Shown here in pieces: positions 58,001 through 64,000 of a stretch of 64,000 bases of DNA. The stretch comes from Macrobrachium rosenbergii. Lineage: Eukaryota; Arthropoda; Malacostraca; Decapoda; Palaemonidae. The notes under the pieces are model-generated. The model worked only from the letters and a program-made list of their open reading frames with translations. It had not been told where the DNA came from and searched no databases. Both the position numbers and the translations under genes were made by a program. Within the stretch, counting starts at the first letter, position 1. Every line of letters begins with the position of its first letter. Where the stretch lies: NCBI RefSeq assembly GCF_040412425.1, contig NC_089783.1:43606125-43670124 (forward strand), given 5' to 3'.

Positions 58001-59569
58001 ATAAATCATTTTTCCATACTACTGATGTCTCTATATGGGTGATAATTGAAAACTACGATAGTATCACAACTGTGTTAGCTACAACCTAACCCAAGTTAAT
58101 CTTGAATGCGGTAGCCTCAACAGGACCCTTACAGCAACCAAAGCACAACCCGGGTAAAAATCTAAATGCTATGATCAAACATGTACACGATTTTGCAAAA
58201 ATGAATATGCTTTTTAAAAATACTGTACAGTATGTAAGAATGTGCAAATTATTTTACTGTAACAAATAAAATAATTTGCACATCTTACACACTGCACATT
58301 TTCAAAAGCTTACTCATTTTTGCTAAATCTAGAAAGTAAATTTTATCTAATAAACTTTTTTGACCCTTCATCTGGAAATTACAGTAATGTCCCTGAATAT
58401 CTTAAAGGCCTATGAATGTATACAAGTTACAGATTGCTGCACTTCCATTATCTGCAACGCTCCTAATGTTGTACAAGTGAAGCCATATTTTTGCAATTGG
58501 ACTAGTTCATGTTTTTTTGGTAAATAACATGCTAGACTGCATAACATTAACTAGCTGTGATATAATAATGTAACAGTAACAATGACAATGCACATAATTC
58601 TGTATCAAATTATAATAATGATTAGGATAATAATTGCAAAGTGGTCCATATCAGTTATTCTCCAAGTTACAGATGGTCTGCACTCTGTGCCCTCCCCTCT
58701 TTGCAGCAGGCCAGCCTAAGCTGATTGCTGGGTAAACCCACAGACTACAAACGTAACCCCCTCCTTCAGTAGGTGCCTGTTCAGATGCAAAATGGGCGCC
58801 AGGTTTAGTACCAGCCCCATGGGGATGACGGTGAAAACAAGCAAAAGACAATAAATAGCCTATCACATACACAAACATAAGATATAAACAAGAGGCAGCC
58901 AATATTCTGCTCAGACACTGAGGGGAACCAGGCCGCGGTAGCAGTCTTCAGTTTTACCGAGGGGCAATCACATGGAAGAAGGCCTAACAGATTCACTTTC
59001 ACTAAAGCTCACATAGGCCTAAGCTTGAAGCTCCGGCCTAGTTTGACAGGCTCTGAGGGAGCCTTGCCAATCAATCCCACGACTTCGAGTGTTTCCAACC
59101 GGTATACTGATCAATGGTCATCCTTATCACACTAGACAAATGACTCTCGACCGTTATTCCTTACCTTTAGGCCTACAGTGATCTGCACCTACGTTGGTCG
59201 TGCTAAACTTAGGCCTATTTCGACGACAAGGTACCGCAGTTCGCAGGCGCCTTTTAAAGACAACTCTTTACTAGAAATAATCATTAAGAATCAGCTTTAA
59301 CTGATTAAGCCCGGAATGCCACGGCATTACGAGGTCACGCCTACTGAAGATAGCAACCAATCGTTAGGCTACTACGCTAAACAGGCCTACACTACAAGTA
59401 GCCCGGGGTAAGCATGCTTGAAGATCTCTGCTTCCATGAATATTTTTACAGTACAATTAATATTCTACGGTGTGTAATGTTTTAATATCATTATATAGGA
59501 ATATATTAACTTACTAGGATCATATTCACAGGGTTTTGTCTCTGATTCAGGACTTTGGTTGTTATCCAT
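30860..59569 (-). CDS. OTUB1: Otubain (OTUB1-like), ubiquitin thioesterase, complete, seven coding exons
   Basis: Otubain-1 is a cytosolic OTU-family cysteine deubiquitinase with preference for K48-linked chains. In mammals it also inhibits E2 enzymes such as UBC13 without catalysis. Exons (5' to 3'): 59569-59515, 53732-53680, 49053-48964, 46168-46044, 45159-45075, 44593-44399, 31060-30860. All boundaries are GT-AG and all phases agree (1,0,0,2,0,0), giving 267 residues against 271 in human. Catalytic Asp and Cys lie in RTRPDGNCFLRG (exon 4) and the catalytic His in YRPGHYDILYK (exon 7). SDYLVVYLRLL and FFIEGGRTVEEFC mark exon 6. No lesion was seen in the coding exons. The gene spans 28.7 kb, mostly because DIRS elements fill introns 1, 2 and 6. 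Expression is not shown here. Confidence 0.95.
32275..33172 (-). pseudogene. DIRS tyrosine recombinase
   Basis: KSTSRVYQAKWAIFRRWC and QIADFLLFLRTSKGLSHRLL form the N-terminal SAM-like part. ATAKRVSELQAIDKCIGVL carries the first catalytic Arg (about 32760), and ERVLCPVRA follows. The HxxR box is frameshifted (VHDIK in one frame, LRAVATSYAF in the next). At the nucleophile position it reads SVSASHHLKKL, so Tyr is His. Confidence 0.78.
33173..34222 (-). pseudogene. DIRS RNase H and methylase-like domain, 349-residue open stretch
   Basis: The longest uninterrupted reading of any DIRS copy here. RNase H: FSFCADASDQGWGARLGTRE (first Asp), HINAKELSAIHLGLKHLVKA (Glu), VVVHSNNTTALSCIKNR, with Asn where Asp is usual. 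The C-terminal Dam-like part is VDLFATSKNYRLLFCSPVLD, DAMLILWSNLDLYAFPLF. After about residue 150 the reading may be locally shifted (LPLSDSEGTANLGRPESD is unlike the family). Confidence 0.8.
34230..34905 (-). pseudogene. DIRS reverse transcriptase, YLDG box
   Basis: Broken reading: YSIPFLEYPPLVNSYIALT, FIALMEEDVFFPKEKDHRGY, LRFVFGG, then in a shifted frame INLYLDGWLLRSQSEEQC. YLDD is expected at that point, so the second catalytic Asp is Gly. YLGMRI follows after further stops. Confidence 0.75.
34906..37055 (-). pseudogene. DIRS ORF1 (Gag-like)
   Basis: Starts near 37055 (MMSNSSSSSIRYYREG). The Cys module reads YAKCRGQECS...CDECVG followed by TAG where Trp is expected, then KKWKVLRSHLDKLDRDRKRN. 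A 384-codon open stretch (36871-35717) is Ser/Pro/His-rich and low in conservation. The capsid-like part is SAFSSAKVFFASSEFGYLVK, VLEVFSFLDWSIGTL and LKKRELWCSFAMKGGMSVQK, YLFPQSTVKEIATNLQKKS. Similar blocks occur in the copy at 39.8-44.3 kb. Confidence 0.7.
37740..38012 (-). pseudogene. Possible DIRS recombinase scrap of the outer element
   Basis: Reads PPSWDLVLVVKSLTRPSHNP and LLLDTTVKTAFLPVQASL, similar in spacing to WDV.KVLSSLTK.PYEP and LKTVFLLALAS in the 22-28 kb recombinase. No catalytic residue is readable. Confidence 0.35.
38460..38925 (+). mobile_element. Penelope-like element reverse transcriptase fragment
   Basis: Broken + frames give RRDDYNVLKNLAIK, then TRLDKGKGTVLLDKENYTEK, VLNDLTKFTEQISP, INSNLKALKDNSIIYEQVYF, a GSSYG turn, and after a frameshift IHEENILFRPILAASNYN. 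This is the start of the Penelope RT, where LDKGKG..LLDK.DY and P.IH....PFRPI occur in this order. It is truncated and sits inside the outer DIRS element. Confidence 0.7.
39488..39574. repeat. 29-bp tandem repeat, three perfect copies
   Basis: The unit starts gaggaagaatagtgaactct and ends cttttaat. Copies are at 39488, 39517 and 39546. Confidence 0.95.
40802..41460 (-). pseudogene. DIRS tyrosine recombinase, N-terminal and middle parts
   Basis: Reads VWLCSVFRHRSLDLSSDQDL, LIKSFDTSKQK and EPVSWNLDVV, then after stops NPSKPLPCSFKVKNLGEILG and RALNFYLKRTEKLW. The C-terminal HxxR and Tyr region was not found in readable form. Confidence 0.65.
41563..43943 (-). pseudogene. DIRS ORF1 (Gag-like)
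   Basis: Starts near 43943. The Cys module is HTLCTTCREQACSIDKPC, TECEGW then PKQWKILSSHLSKLVRYRKR. A Ser/Pro-rich middle follows, including repeated RPLTPVSAAAPEHQSASE-type stretches (42.9-42.2 kb). The capsid-like part reads SSQGDFSGLIDSPHRSAFSA, FKIFEVVSFLDWTLGALEHK (42159-41848) and ITAQKSALLFSLLVCEFLFP, NNIASALQKKLKKDLL (41787-41563). Frameshifts separate these. Good collinearity with the 34.9-37.05 kb ORF1. Confidence 0.72.
44399..44593 (-). CDS. OTUB1: OTUB1 exon 6
   Basis: 65 codons starting FMQVVNDLEG, including AGTSDYLVVYLRLLISAHLQ and FFSFFIEGGRTVEEFCKQ. Phase 0 both ends. A DIRS terminus begins about 95 nt past the donor. Confidence 0.96.
45075..45159 (-). CDS. OTUB1: OTUB1 exon 5
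   Basis: Encodes RFKKYLEGSKDELFKMGFPE then FTTEDFHDM, matching the human GFTEFTIEDFHN region. Phase 2 to 0, donor gtaagt. Confidence 0.93.
45160..46043. other. OTUB1 intron 4, nothing recognised
   Basis: No domain or terminal repeat recognised. Confidence 0.5.
46044..46168 (-). CDS. OTUB1: OTUB1 exon 4 (catalytic Asp and Cys)
   Basis: Encodes VVTLLPKFSNVRRTRPDGNC, then FLRGFIFAYLEYC. PDGNCF is the OTU signature with the nucleophile Cys. Phase 0 to 2. Confidence 0.95.
46169..47817. other. OTUB1 intron 3, right part unrecognised
   Basis: Contains a run of about 23 A at 46441-46463. No readable domain. Confidence 0.5.
47818..47905. repeat. Partial 5' end of the same MITE family
   Basis: cagtgaacccaccgtattcg with gcatgcgtcccacac and ccgcgaatacttaaaa duplicates the first 90 bp of the adjacent MITE, with differences. 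Confidence 0.7.
47912..48428. mobile_element. Tigger/pogo-like MITE with TA target-site duplication
   Basis: The ends are CAGTGAAACCCCCCGTATTC on the left and, inverted, CAGTAAACCCCCTGTATTCG on the right, each flanked by TA (47910-47911 and 48429-48430). The sub-terminal gggggatgcgtcccacaccc and ccgcgaata are like Tigger termini (CCGCGGGGGATACGTTCC type). It has no coding capacity. The 3' half is duplicated internally, since tacctgagtattttaatagt and tagatatgttccacagagaa each occur twice. An extra partial 5' end lies just upstream at 47818-47905. Confidence 0.75.
48838..48862. repeat. (GA)n microsatellite
   Basis: A GA tract between OTUB1 exons 3 and 4, next to a CT tract (about 48864-48872) that could pair with it. 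Confidence 0.85.
48964..49053 (-). CDS. OTUB1: OTUB1 exon 3
   Basis: Encodes IKANIAMVGALEGLSSLEKE then YSNDPVYSSK, phase 0 to 0. The LS.LEKEY..D..Y..K pattern matches otubains. Confidence 0.88.
49290..49530 (+). repeat. Interspersed repeat copy 2, with an internal triplication
   Basis: Shares gtgcatcatagagactgaaa, tatctttgctagacagtaat and cttagttaaaat with 21360-21520. Within it a unit of about 40 bp (gtgatctctgaatgaagtgt) is present three times from 49418, while the 21-kb copy has one. Confidence 0.55.
49553..50155 (-). mobile_element. 3' end fragment of a DIRS element of the 53.8-57.9 kb family
   Basis: Nearly the same as 53788-54410: terminal repeat (ttacattaggaattactttc, agctggaaacagctgttgaa), internal complementary region (gtaaaggacctcaggtttgt, gatttgttccgacacaatat) and 3' non-coding DNA down to ccttcctccccttgctagaa. 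It stops abruptly at 50155 at sequence from a different DIRS family. Confidence 0.8.
50611..51412 (-). pseudogene. DIRS tyrosine recombinase with all catalytic residues readable
   Basis: VADFMLYLRTDRGLSSPMIK and AMLGSVFQHRGIDLSSNHDL form the N-terminal part. Arg I is in LVALATAKRISEIHVMDRR. LCPVRALKYYIDRTK follows after a shift. The second box is VKAHEIRAVATSLAFKHN, and the nucleophile Tyr is in AFASHYLKEIE. Stops and frameshifts lie between, so it is not translatable as one protein. Confidence 0.75.
51420..52540 (-). pseudogene. DIRS RNase H and methylase-like segment
   Basis: A 201-codon stretch (52523-51918) reads LDFYSDALDLGWGALLGSKE, HINARELRVAHLGLQFFSWE and VVVHSDNTTALSYIIKNQGG, so the D, E, D set of RNase H is intact. 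It is followed by LPLFCSPVPDPLAWAIDAMV and YGFPPLKYG of the Dam-like part, then a frameshifted linker. Confidence 0.78.
52551..53679. other. OTUB1 intron 2, unrecognised part
   Basis: No domain recognised. AT-rich, with repeated short gtactgtac motifs near 52798-52810. Confidence 0.5.
53680..53732 (-). CDS. OTUB1: OTUB1 exon 2
   Basis: The acceptor is gatttcag and the donor gtatgt. It encodes NVNQDELIMAQEKQIAEE, matching the otubain N-terminal helix (DEAIMAQQDRIQQEI in human). The end of a DIRS element lies about 55 nt upstream of its acceptor. Confidence 0.85.
54735..55719 (-). pseudogene. DIRS tyrosine recombinase
   Basis: SSAAVYQGKSSVVGWLSLHE is the start of the N-terminal domain. ALASVKRVGELHRLSLDVKH carries Arg I (55235). 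FTIPSLEDFVGNDPDEMRLC and CPVRVLQHYLKRTRHL follow. The second box reads RAHKVRSIS in a shifted frame near 54850, and TTFTSFYF near 54740 carries the candidate Tyr. Broken by frameshifts. Confidence 0.75.
55720..56500 (-). pseudogene. DIRS RNase H and methylase-like segment
   Basis: LLFLDTSTEGWDANLG (frameshifted), then LHINVLELKAAFLALQEFQD and VVLMSDNTKVVAYLNKQG. Next come ARYIPIKRNVVAGKISCQNQ, GTEWSLHPDITERLFNLWG, VIDLFATQHNRKLQVFCSVV, DNLDFYALPPFCLIRRVI and EAPIWPQAVWYPNLLALLSK. Close in wording to the 15-19 kb copy, so the two families are related. The reading runs on in the same frame to 55632. Confidence 0.8.
56501..57065 (-). pseudogene. DIRS reverse transcriptase, C-terminal part, YLDN box
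   Basis: A shifted frame reads HGIRLYLDNWLVLASSC at about 56946-56896, and the adjoining frame gives FCCDLGIIVNLKKSDLTPKQ and IKYLGMLIDMVAERL. The box is YLDN in place of YLDD. The upstream RT motifs are missing or not readable. Confidence 0.75.
57066..57490 (-). pseudogene. DIRS ORF1 N-terminal part with Cys module
   Basis: Reads HPFSSCRRCACSHVSPC, SECCSWSAEQWAGFEGRKQY then QRMPSKASSEDYMPPMTPLV. The Cys/Trp spacing matches ORF1 of the copies at 15.3, 37.0 and 43.9 kb. Downstream ORF1 sequence is truncated by an internal deletion. Confidence 0.6.
57889..59514. other. OTUB1 intron 1, proximal part
   Basis: AT-rich to about 58650, then less AT-rich towards exon 1 (58900-59420). No domain recognised. 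The latter may hold regulatory DNA, but no motif supports this. Confidence 0.4.
59515..59569 (-). CDS. OTUB1: OTUB1 coding exon 1
   Basis: ATG at 59569-59567 starts MDNNQSPESETKPCEYDP. The donor gtaagtt follows at 59514, phase 1. Its joining with exon 2 in phase and the acidic, Ser-containing start fit otubain N-termini, although this part is poorly conserved. Confidence 0.7.
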
Positions 59570-62020
59570 AACGAAGCGTCAAGGGGTGCTGCTGCAGACA
59601 CTAGTTTTGTTTACCTTACATTGGATACCATGGTGTCCGAATCGCTTTTATTTGTCTTTCGTTTTTACGTTTGGCCTTTGAAAATGTCTTCATAAAAGTC
59701 CCCTCATTATTTACAGGAAGAATAATTGAAATATGTATACATTCATAAAGGTTTTCCTAACATGAAAATCAATTCTCCACTCAAGTATTTTTTTTGCGAA
59801 GCGGAAGCCTAAAGAAAGGAAATGAACAGTGTGCTTGAATGCAGGAATTCTATGTTCAAAATAACTCTTTCCGGTAATTCCATTTTCGTGTCCCAACATA
59901 ATCGTCAGGAATATAATGCATGAAATAAATGAGGTCATAGCACAGCATACTTGTTAGGTAATAGTCATAATCGTGATCAGCTGTGATGGGTGTGTTCCCT
60001 ATAATAAAAAAAATATATCAATAATTTCTCGTAACTCTGTAATCACAAACCCATATAAGACAGCAGACAAAAATTCTGAGTAATTGGTAATGCCAAATTA
60101 TATCTGGAATCATATCAAAGTAGATAAATGCTAAAATGACTGTTTTTAGGTTATTCATATGACTAACAGTGTTGTTTGTTCCCTGCAGTACAAGGTAAAG
60201 TTAAGGTGGTAATTTGACAAATCGCTCAGCATCGTGAGTTACTTTAGATGTATTTATTACGTCATTGCGTAGTGCAATTTTCATTTTCATTGCCATATGG
60301 TAAATCAAACAAATACCGTTCATTGCCTCATCTGCATGTCATTTTTTTTCAGTGCAGCACACTGTATGATCAGTTTTATAATTAACTTTATACATTCTGA
60401 ACATTTAATTGATATGTATCTTGGTCGTTACTTCACTAATATTCAAGCAAAGATCTTTAAATCAGTCTCTATTTTTAAAAAATATAATTTGAAATATCTA
60501 AAGCGAACGAGACTAATTCTATTGGGTTCTCGAATGCACCTTGGGATGCTAGGGTACGATAAAGGAAGCGATATACGTAATAATGAAGTAGCCAGCACAA
60601 ATGCAAATAACCCAGCAACGGAGGGGCTGTTTAATAAGCAAGAGCACGTGCACATGAAAGTTTTTATTTGGCAGACAATAGAAATAGCCCATAAGGGTGC
60701 CATCCATCTTGCTGTATAACAGGCATCCTTATGTTGTGAAAGGGGTAATAAATATTTCAAACTGGATAATACATTTAATGTGAAAAAGGTGGTCCAATTA
60801 ATTAAAGTACGCAACAGTTCGTGCGTATACTGAACTCATCTATTTTTAAAAAATGCGGTGTTAGGGCAGTTCTCAAAGAGTTAACATACAAGTAATTTTT
60901 ATATAAAAAAATTATTTCATTGGTTCGCTAATTCATCTTACAGACAAACATGTGATTTTAATTTTGAGCTTTGATAAGCTCTGTCTGTTTTTTTGTAGTG
61001 AGTGAAAATCAGGCAAAATTCCGATTCTAAAATTTACTCTGATTTATTGATCTTTTTCTAGGCAGATTCTTTCTTTGTGCGAATTACTTTTCTAAACCGA
61101 TTCAATACACTACAAAAGGGTCATCATTAGCGTCTGAGAGAATTAGTTATACGTCATTTGGATTAGATATAAATAAAAGATAGGGTTTTGCCATTCATAC
61201 GCTTGAAGACGCACAGACAAATTTAATCTACAGTTCACATCTTTTACACAACTTTATAACTTTAAAAAATAACTTTAAAGCCTATTTTTTCTGATGCAAA
61301 TTATCACTGCACAGAATGCTTTATTTTGATTATTTGTAAATGCTAGACTGAGGTGTTCTAAAATGGTTATACCACGAAGTGTTAATGTAGAATTGGGATA
61401 TTCATTTTTGCTGGCCAACCTGCTTGTTAACAGCTCTTCTGGTTTCTGTTTATTTTTATCTTTATTATTATCATTTGTATATTCGTTTAACATGTTTTCA
61501 AAGAACGCGATGAAGAATGGTTACTCATTGTGACTGTTTAAAGAGACATTAATGCTTTTATATGTATGTACATTTTCGAGTTAGTGTACAATGCCACCTA
61601 CATAGAACGTCCGTAAATTATACGGATTTTCTCATATAAAACGTATTTCAAATTAATCTGGTATATGCACGTATTTTGAAAACCACTCGTACATGTATGC
61701 AACTAGTGTGTGAATAATATTTCAAACACTATTAATAGCGTTATTTCCTGTGGTTTATAGATCCTAAGGATTTCTTACGAATGTATTGACGTTTCCAGGG
61801 GCGACAGACTCCTGCAGTGGGTTAAATTCTTCGATGCAATATTATGGTCATCCAAATTCAGTACATGTAAACGCGTTTACATGTACTGAATTTGCTGAGG
61901 TCTAGGTTTGACCATAAACTCTCAGAAACTTTTGTGACACGACATAGTGAAATAAGATTCAGATAACATTTACAGGTCAACGAGACAGTCAAAGGCTTTC
62001 CCTGTTGATTTGCCTCTTGT
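59570..62020. other. Intergenic DNA between OTUB1 and CCT4, left part
   Basis: No domain recognised. The OTUB1 promoter and 5'UTR must lie at its left end, but no TATA or initiator could be assigned. It holds the palindrome at 61853-61894. Confidence 0.45.
61853..61894. repeat. 42-bp perfect palindrome
   Basis: The left arm caaattcagtacatgtaaac plus a central gc is followed with no spacer by its exact reverse complement. Outer arms ttatggtca (61842-61850) and tgaccataa (61909-61917) are also inverted, so a larger interrupted hairpin covers 61842-61917. Confidence 0.95.
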
Positions 62021-62021
62021 T

Positions 62022-62022
<1 letters not shown>

Positions 62023-62090
<68 letters not shown>
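62023..62090. repeat. (CT)n microsatellite
   Basis: About 34 uninterrupted TC units. Confidence 0.98.
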
Positions 62091-62092
<2 letters not shown>

Positions 62093-62426
62093 GTTTACGA
62101 AAAGGGCAGCGAAAGCTTGTATACCACAAATTTTATATGTACATGAAAACATGTGTTTGCCTTCCAAAAAGATACACAAATCTTAAAAGTTGTTTTTTAT
62201 CACATATTCCAAAAAGACTTACAATAGTAATACATAGTATTCTACGAAAGACCGAAAATATACCTTATAATGTAATTGTAATAGCCACAATGCCCTCTTA
62301 ACTTCTAGAAATGAACCTCAAATTCAGGTATTTTTACATAAAGTCATTTTCATGAGGAGGCTTGCTTTGCAGATTTATGCTAGCCTAAGACAGTTCCATG
62401 TAAATTTGTGTAAAATTTGAATAAAA

Positions 62427-62496
<70 letters not shown>
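62427..62496. repeat. (TTA)n microsatellite
   Basis: About 22 uninterrupted units. A second array lies at 62728-62793. Confidence 0.97.
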
Positions 62497-62497
<1 letters not shown>

Positions 62498-62519
62498 ATG
62501 TAGATATATAGTAGTTAAT

Positions 62520-62556
62520 AATATATATATATATATGTAAATATATATATATATAT

Positions 62557-62630
<74 letters not shown>
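62520..62630. repeat. (TA)n microsatellite
   Basis: TA tracts, with a short tacatacat interruption near 62558-62567. Confidence 0.97.
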
Positions 62631-62633
<3 letters not shown>

Positions 62634-62725
62634 CGAGCAGGTTCTGGAAAGCTCTCATTTGTATCAATATTTCTACTATATACTTACATTTACACCACTG
62701 GATTTCTTCACCTTTTAATTACTCA

Positions 62726-62727
<2 letters not shown>

Positions 62728-62793
<66 letters not shown>
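62728..62793. repeat. (TTA)n microsatellite, second array
   Basis: About 21 units directly before the Penelope-like fragment. Confidence 0.97.
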
Positions 62794-62794
<1 letters not shown>

Positions 62795-62804
62795 GAGGTA
62801 CAAC

Positions 62805-63175
62805 CAAACCAAGCAGACGTCGGTTTTCATACGATTCCATACTCGTATAGTAACTGTAACGAAATTTACGTTGGGGAGACATGTAGAGCCTTCTCATAAA
62901 GATTAAAAGATCAGTACGACATACTTCAGAGAGTTTTGGGCTTTTCAAACATATGACGGACACTGGCCATACGGTAAATTGGAGTGCAGCCTCGCTGGTT
63001 TTCAAAAGTAGTTGCCCGTACAAGGGAAGATTCTGGAATCCGCCATCGTCAGTCAATCTAACAATATGAACTTGTCAGGAAGACACTGGAAATCGGTTTT
63101 CACCGACTATTCTCAAGCAGACGTTCCAGCTGATGTAGCTACTAGATTCGACACTTGCGGGACCCAGCGAAGACC
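62805..63175 (+). mobile_element. Penelope-like element, GIY-YIG endonuclease end
   Basis: Broken + frames give QADVGFHTIPYSYSNCNEIY then VGETCRAFS, where IYVGET is the second half of the GIY-YIG core. Next come MTDTGHTVNWSAASLVFKSS and CPYKG, and after a frameshift KILESAIVSQSNNMNLSGRH. This order (Y.IPC..CN..YIGET, TGH.VNW..A..VF.S..Y, R..ESA.I....N.NLS.G) is that of Penelope C-termini. RT sequence is absent here. Confidence 0.78.
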
Positions 63176-63866
63176 AAAACACAAGGGAATGAACTCTTTT
63201 CATCCCAGATCGACAATTTTCTACATACCACCAACGTCATATTGCCACACCTGCATATGCCATGTAAATGCTCTTGTCTCTTACCAATTGTTCACATTTC
63301 ACCAGCGGTCAGGGATACTGTTTTGGTTTTCGAAATATATGGTTGCAGCGTATATATATTTTTATGGGCCTTTTTATCTTCATTGACAAACAGCTTTTAT
63401 CTGACAGTAAATGGGGGAAATTTATATATTAAGATTATCGAAAGCATAAACAGGTGTTTCAAAGGGAGAGAGGAATTCTCTACGCTCATGGTGAGAGAAA
63501 GAAAAGATCCAAAATTCATGATAATTTTAAGGCTTGCGTTTAATTACATCAGATTAGGAGTTTATCCATAAAAACATCGAAATTTCCTTGTGTCTGCTTA
63601 AATCGCGTGTCTAAAGGTCTGCAATTAATAACATTGTAACGTTTTTCCATTGTATACATATGTAAGAGCTCTTTTAAATCAAGGTACGAAAGTCTTCGAT
63701 GACTCACTAGAGTATTCGGCTGCTGTCATTGCGAGCAACAAAACAAATCAGTAGGCGAAGAAGCTTGTCGTGTCACCTGAGATTTTATCGTGAATCATCG
63801 AATGTCTGCTTACTGATCAGTGCTTTTAATTCTCTCATATTCAAGTACAACTTCTAAATAGTCGAA
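63176..63866. other. CCT4 upstream region
   Basis: No domain recognised. It must contain the CCT4 promoter and 5'UTR, but no TATA box or other element could be assigned with confidence. Confidence 0.4.
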
Positions 63867-63975
63867 ATGTCTGCCAAAAGTGCTGTCCCCAGTATGAAGG
63901 TACCGAGTAAATCCGAGTTTAAGGACAAGGAGAAACCCGCCCAGATACGAAGCAGTAACATAGTTGCCGCAAAAG
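63867..63975 (+). CDS. CCT4: CCT4 (T-complex protein 1 subunit delta), first coding exon, gene continues beyond window
   Basis: CCT4 is one of eight subunits of the cytosolic TRiC/CCT chaperonin, which folds actin and tubulin. The ATG at 63867 starts MSAKSAVPSMKVPSKSEF, then KDKEKPAQIRSSNIVAAK, matching the family start (DRDKPAQIRFSNI.AAKAVADAIRTSLGPKGMD in vertebrates). The donor is gtacag at 63976, phase 1, with the leftover G fitting the expected Ala codon. Only 36 codons lie in the window, so identity rests on KPAQIR.SNI.AAK. The gene is divergent from OTUB1. Confidence 0.82.
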
Positions 63976-64000
63976 GTACAGTGAGGAAGATATTTTTAGT

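Noticed and set aside
61970..62301. Leu/Ser and Arg/Glu repeat proteins
   Set aside because: Translations of the (CT)n microsatellite.
62715..63056. Asn-rich protein on the - strand
   Set aside because: The poly-Asn is the (TTA)n array read backwards. The rest is antisense to the Penelope endonuclease.
1..64000. CRISPR arrays, bacterial operons, rRNA or tRNA genes
   Set aside because: The direct repeats found are tandem or transposon-derived without regular spacers. The DNA is eukaryotic, and I saw no convincing cloverleaf or rRNA segment by eye.

Overview
This is eukaryotic, intron-containing, AT-rich genomic DNA from an invertebrate. The density of DIRS-type tyrosine-recombinase retrotransposons, the Penelope and Tigger-like remnants and the (CT)n, (TA)n and (TTA)n microsatellites suggest a decapod crustacean. 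That taxon is an inference from repeat content, not proven by any gene here.

Three conserved host genes are present. (1) The 3' part of RRN3, the RNA polymerase I initiation factor TIF-IA, lies on the + strand in four exons between <1 and 6420. It has a duplicated 3' splice site before exon b and an in-frame stop caused by a one-base frameshift in exon c. (2) A complete OTUB1-like deubiquitinase lies on the - strand: seven coding exons spread over 30860-59569, all splice phases agree, and the predicted protein is 267 residues. (3) The first coding exon of CCT4, the chaperonin TCP-1 delta subunit, lies on the + strand at 63867-63975 and runs off the right edge. OTUB1 and CCT4 are divergent, about 4.3 kb apart.

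Nearly half the window is DIRS-type sequence. Between RRN3 and OTUB1 lie a truncated end (10138-10510), a non-autonomous element (10526-14162, -), an RT-deleted element (14975-19222, +) and a nearly full-length but dead element (22448-28870, -). Inside OTUB1 introns lie an outer element (31095-39246) with a complete copy nested in it (31436-37365, -), an RT-less element (39764-44303, -), a chimeric fragment (49553-52550, -) and an internally deleted element (53788-57888, -). Each complete copy has inverted terminal repeats, and most show the internal complementary region that copies both outer ends, which is the DIRS replication signature. The readable parts are ORF1 (Gag-like, with a Cys-rich N-terminal module), reverse transcriptase, RNase H plus methylase-like segment, and tyrosine recombinase. 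All are broken by stops and frameshifts.

Other repeats are Tigger/pogo DNA transposon fragments (about 4.2-5.25, 7.56-8.5 and 14.56-14.9 kb), a Tigger-like MITE (47912-48428), two Penelope-like fragments (RT at 38.5-38.9 kb, GIY-YIG end at 62.8-63.2 kb), jockey-like LINE pieces, several tandem repeats, and a 42-bp perfect palindrome upstream of CCT4. I found no convincing wholly new system. The points most worth a second look are the DIRS ends lying 34-94 nt from OTUB1 splice sites, the chimeric DIRS junction inside an internal complementary region, the YLDD box lacking its second Asp in all three readable RTs, the duplicated RRN3 acceptor and the long palindrome.
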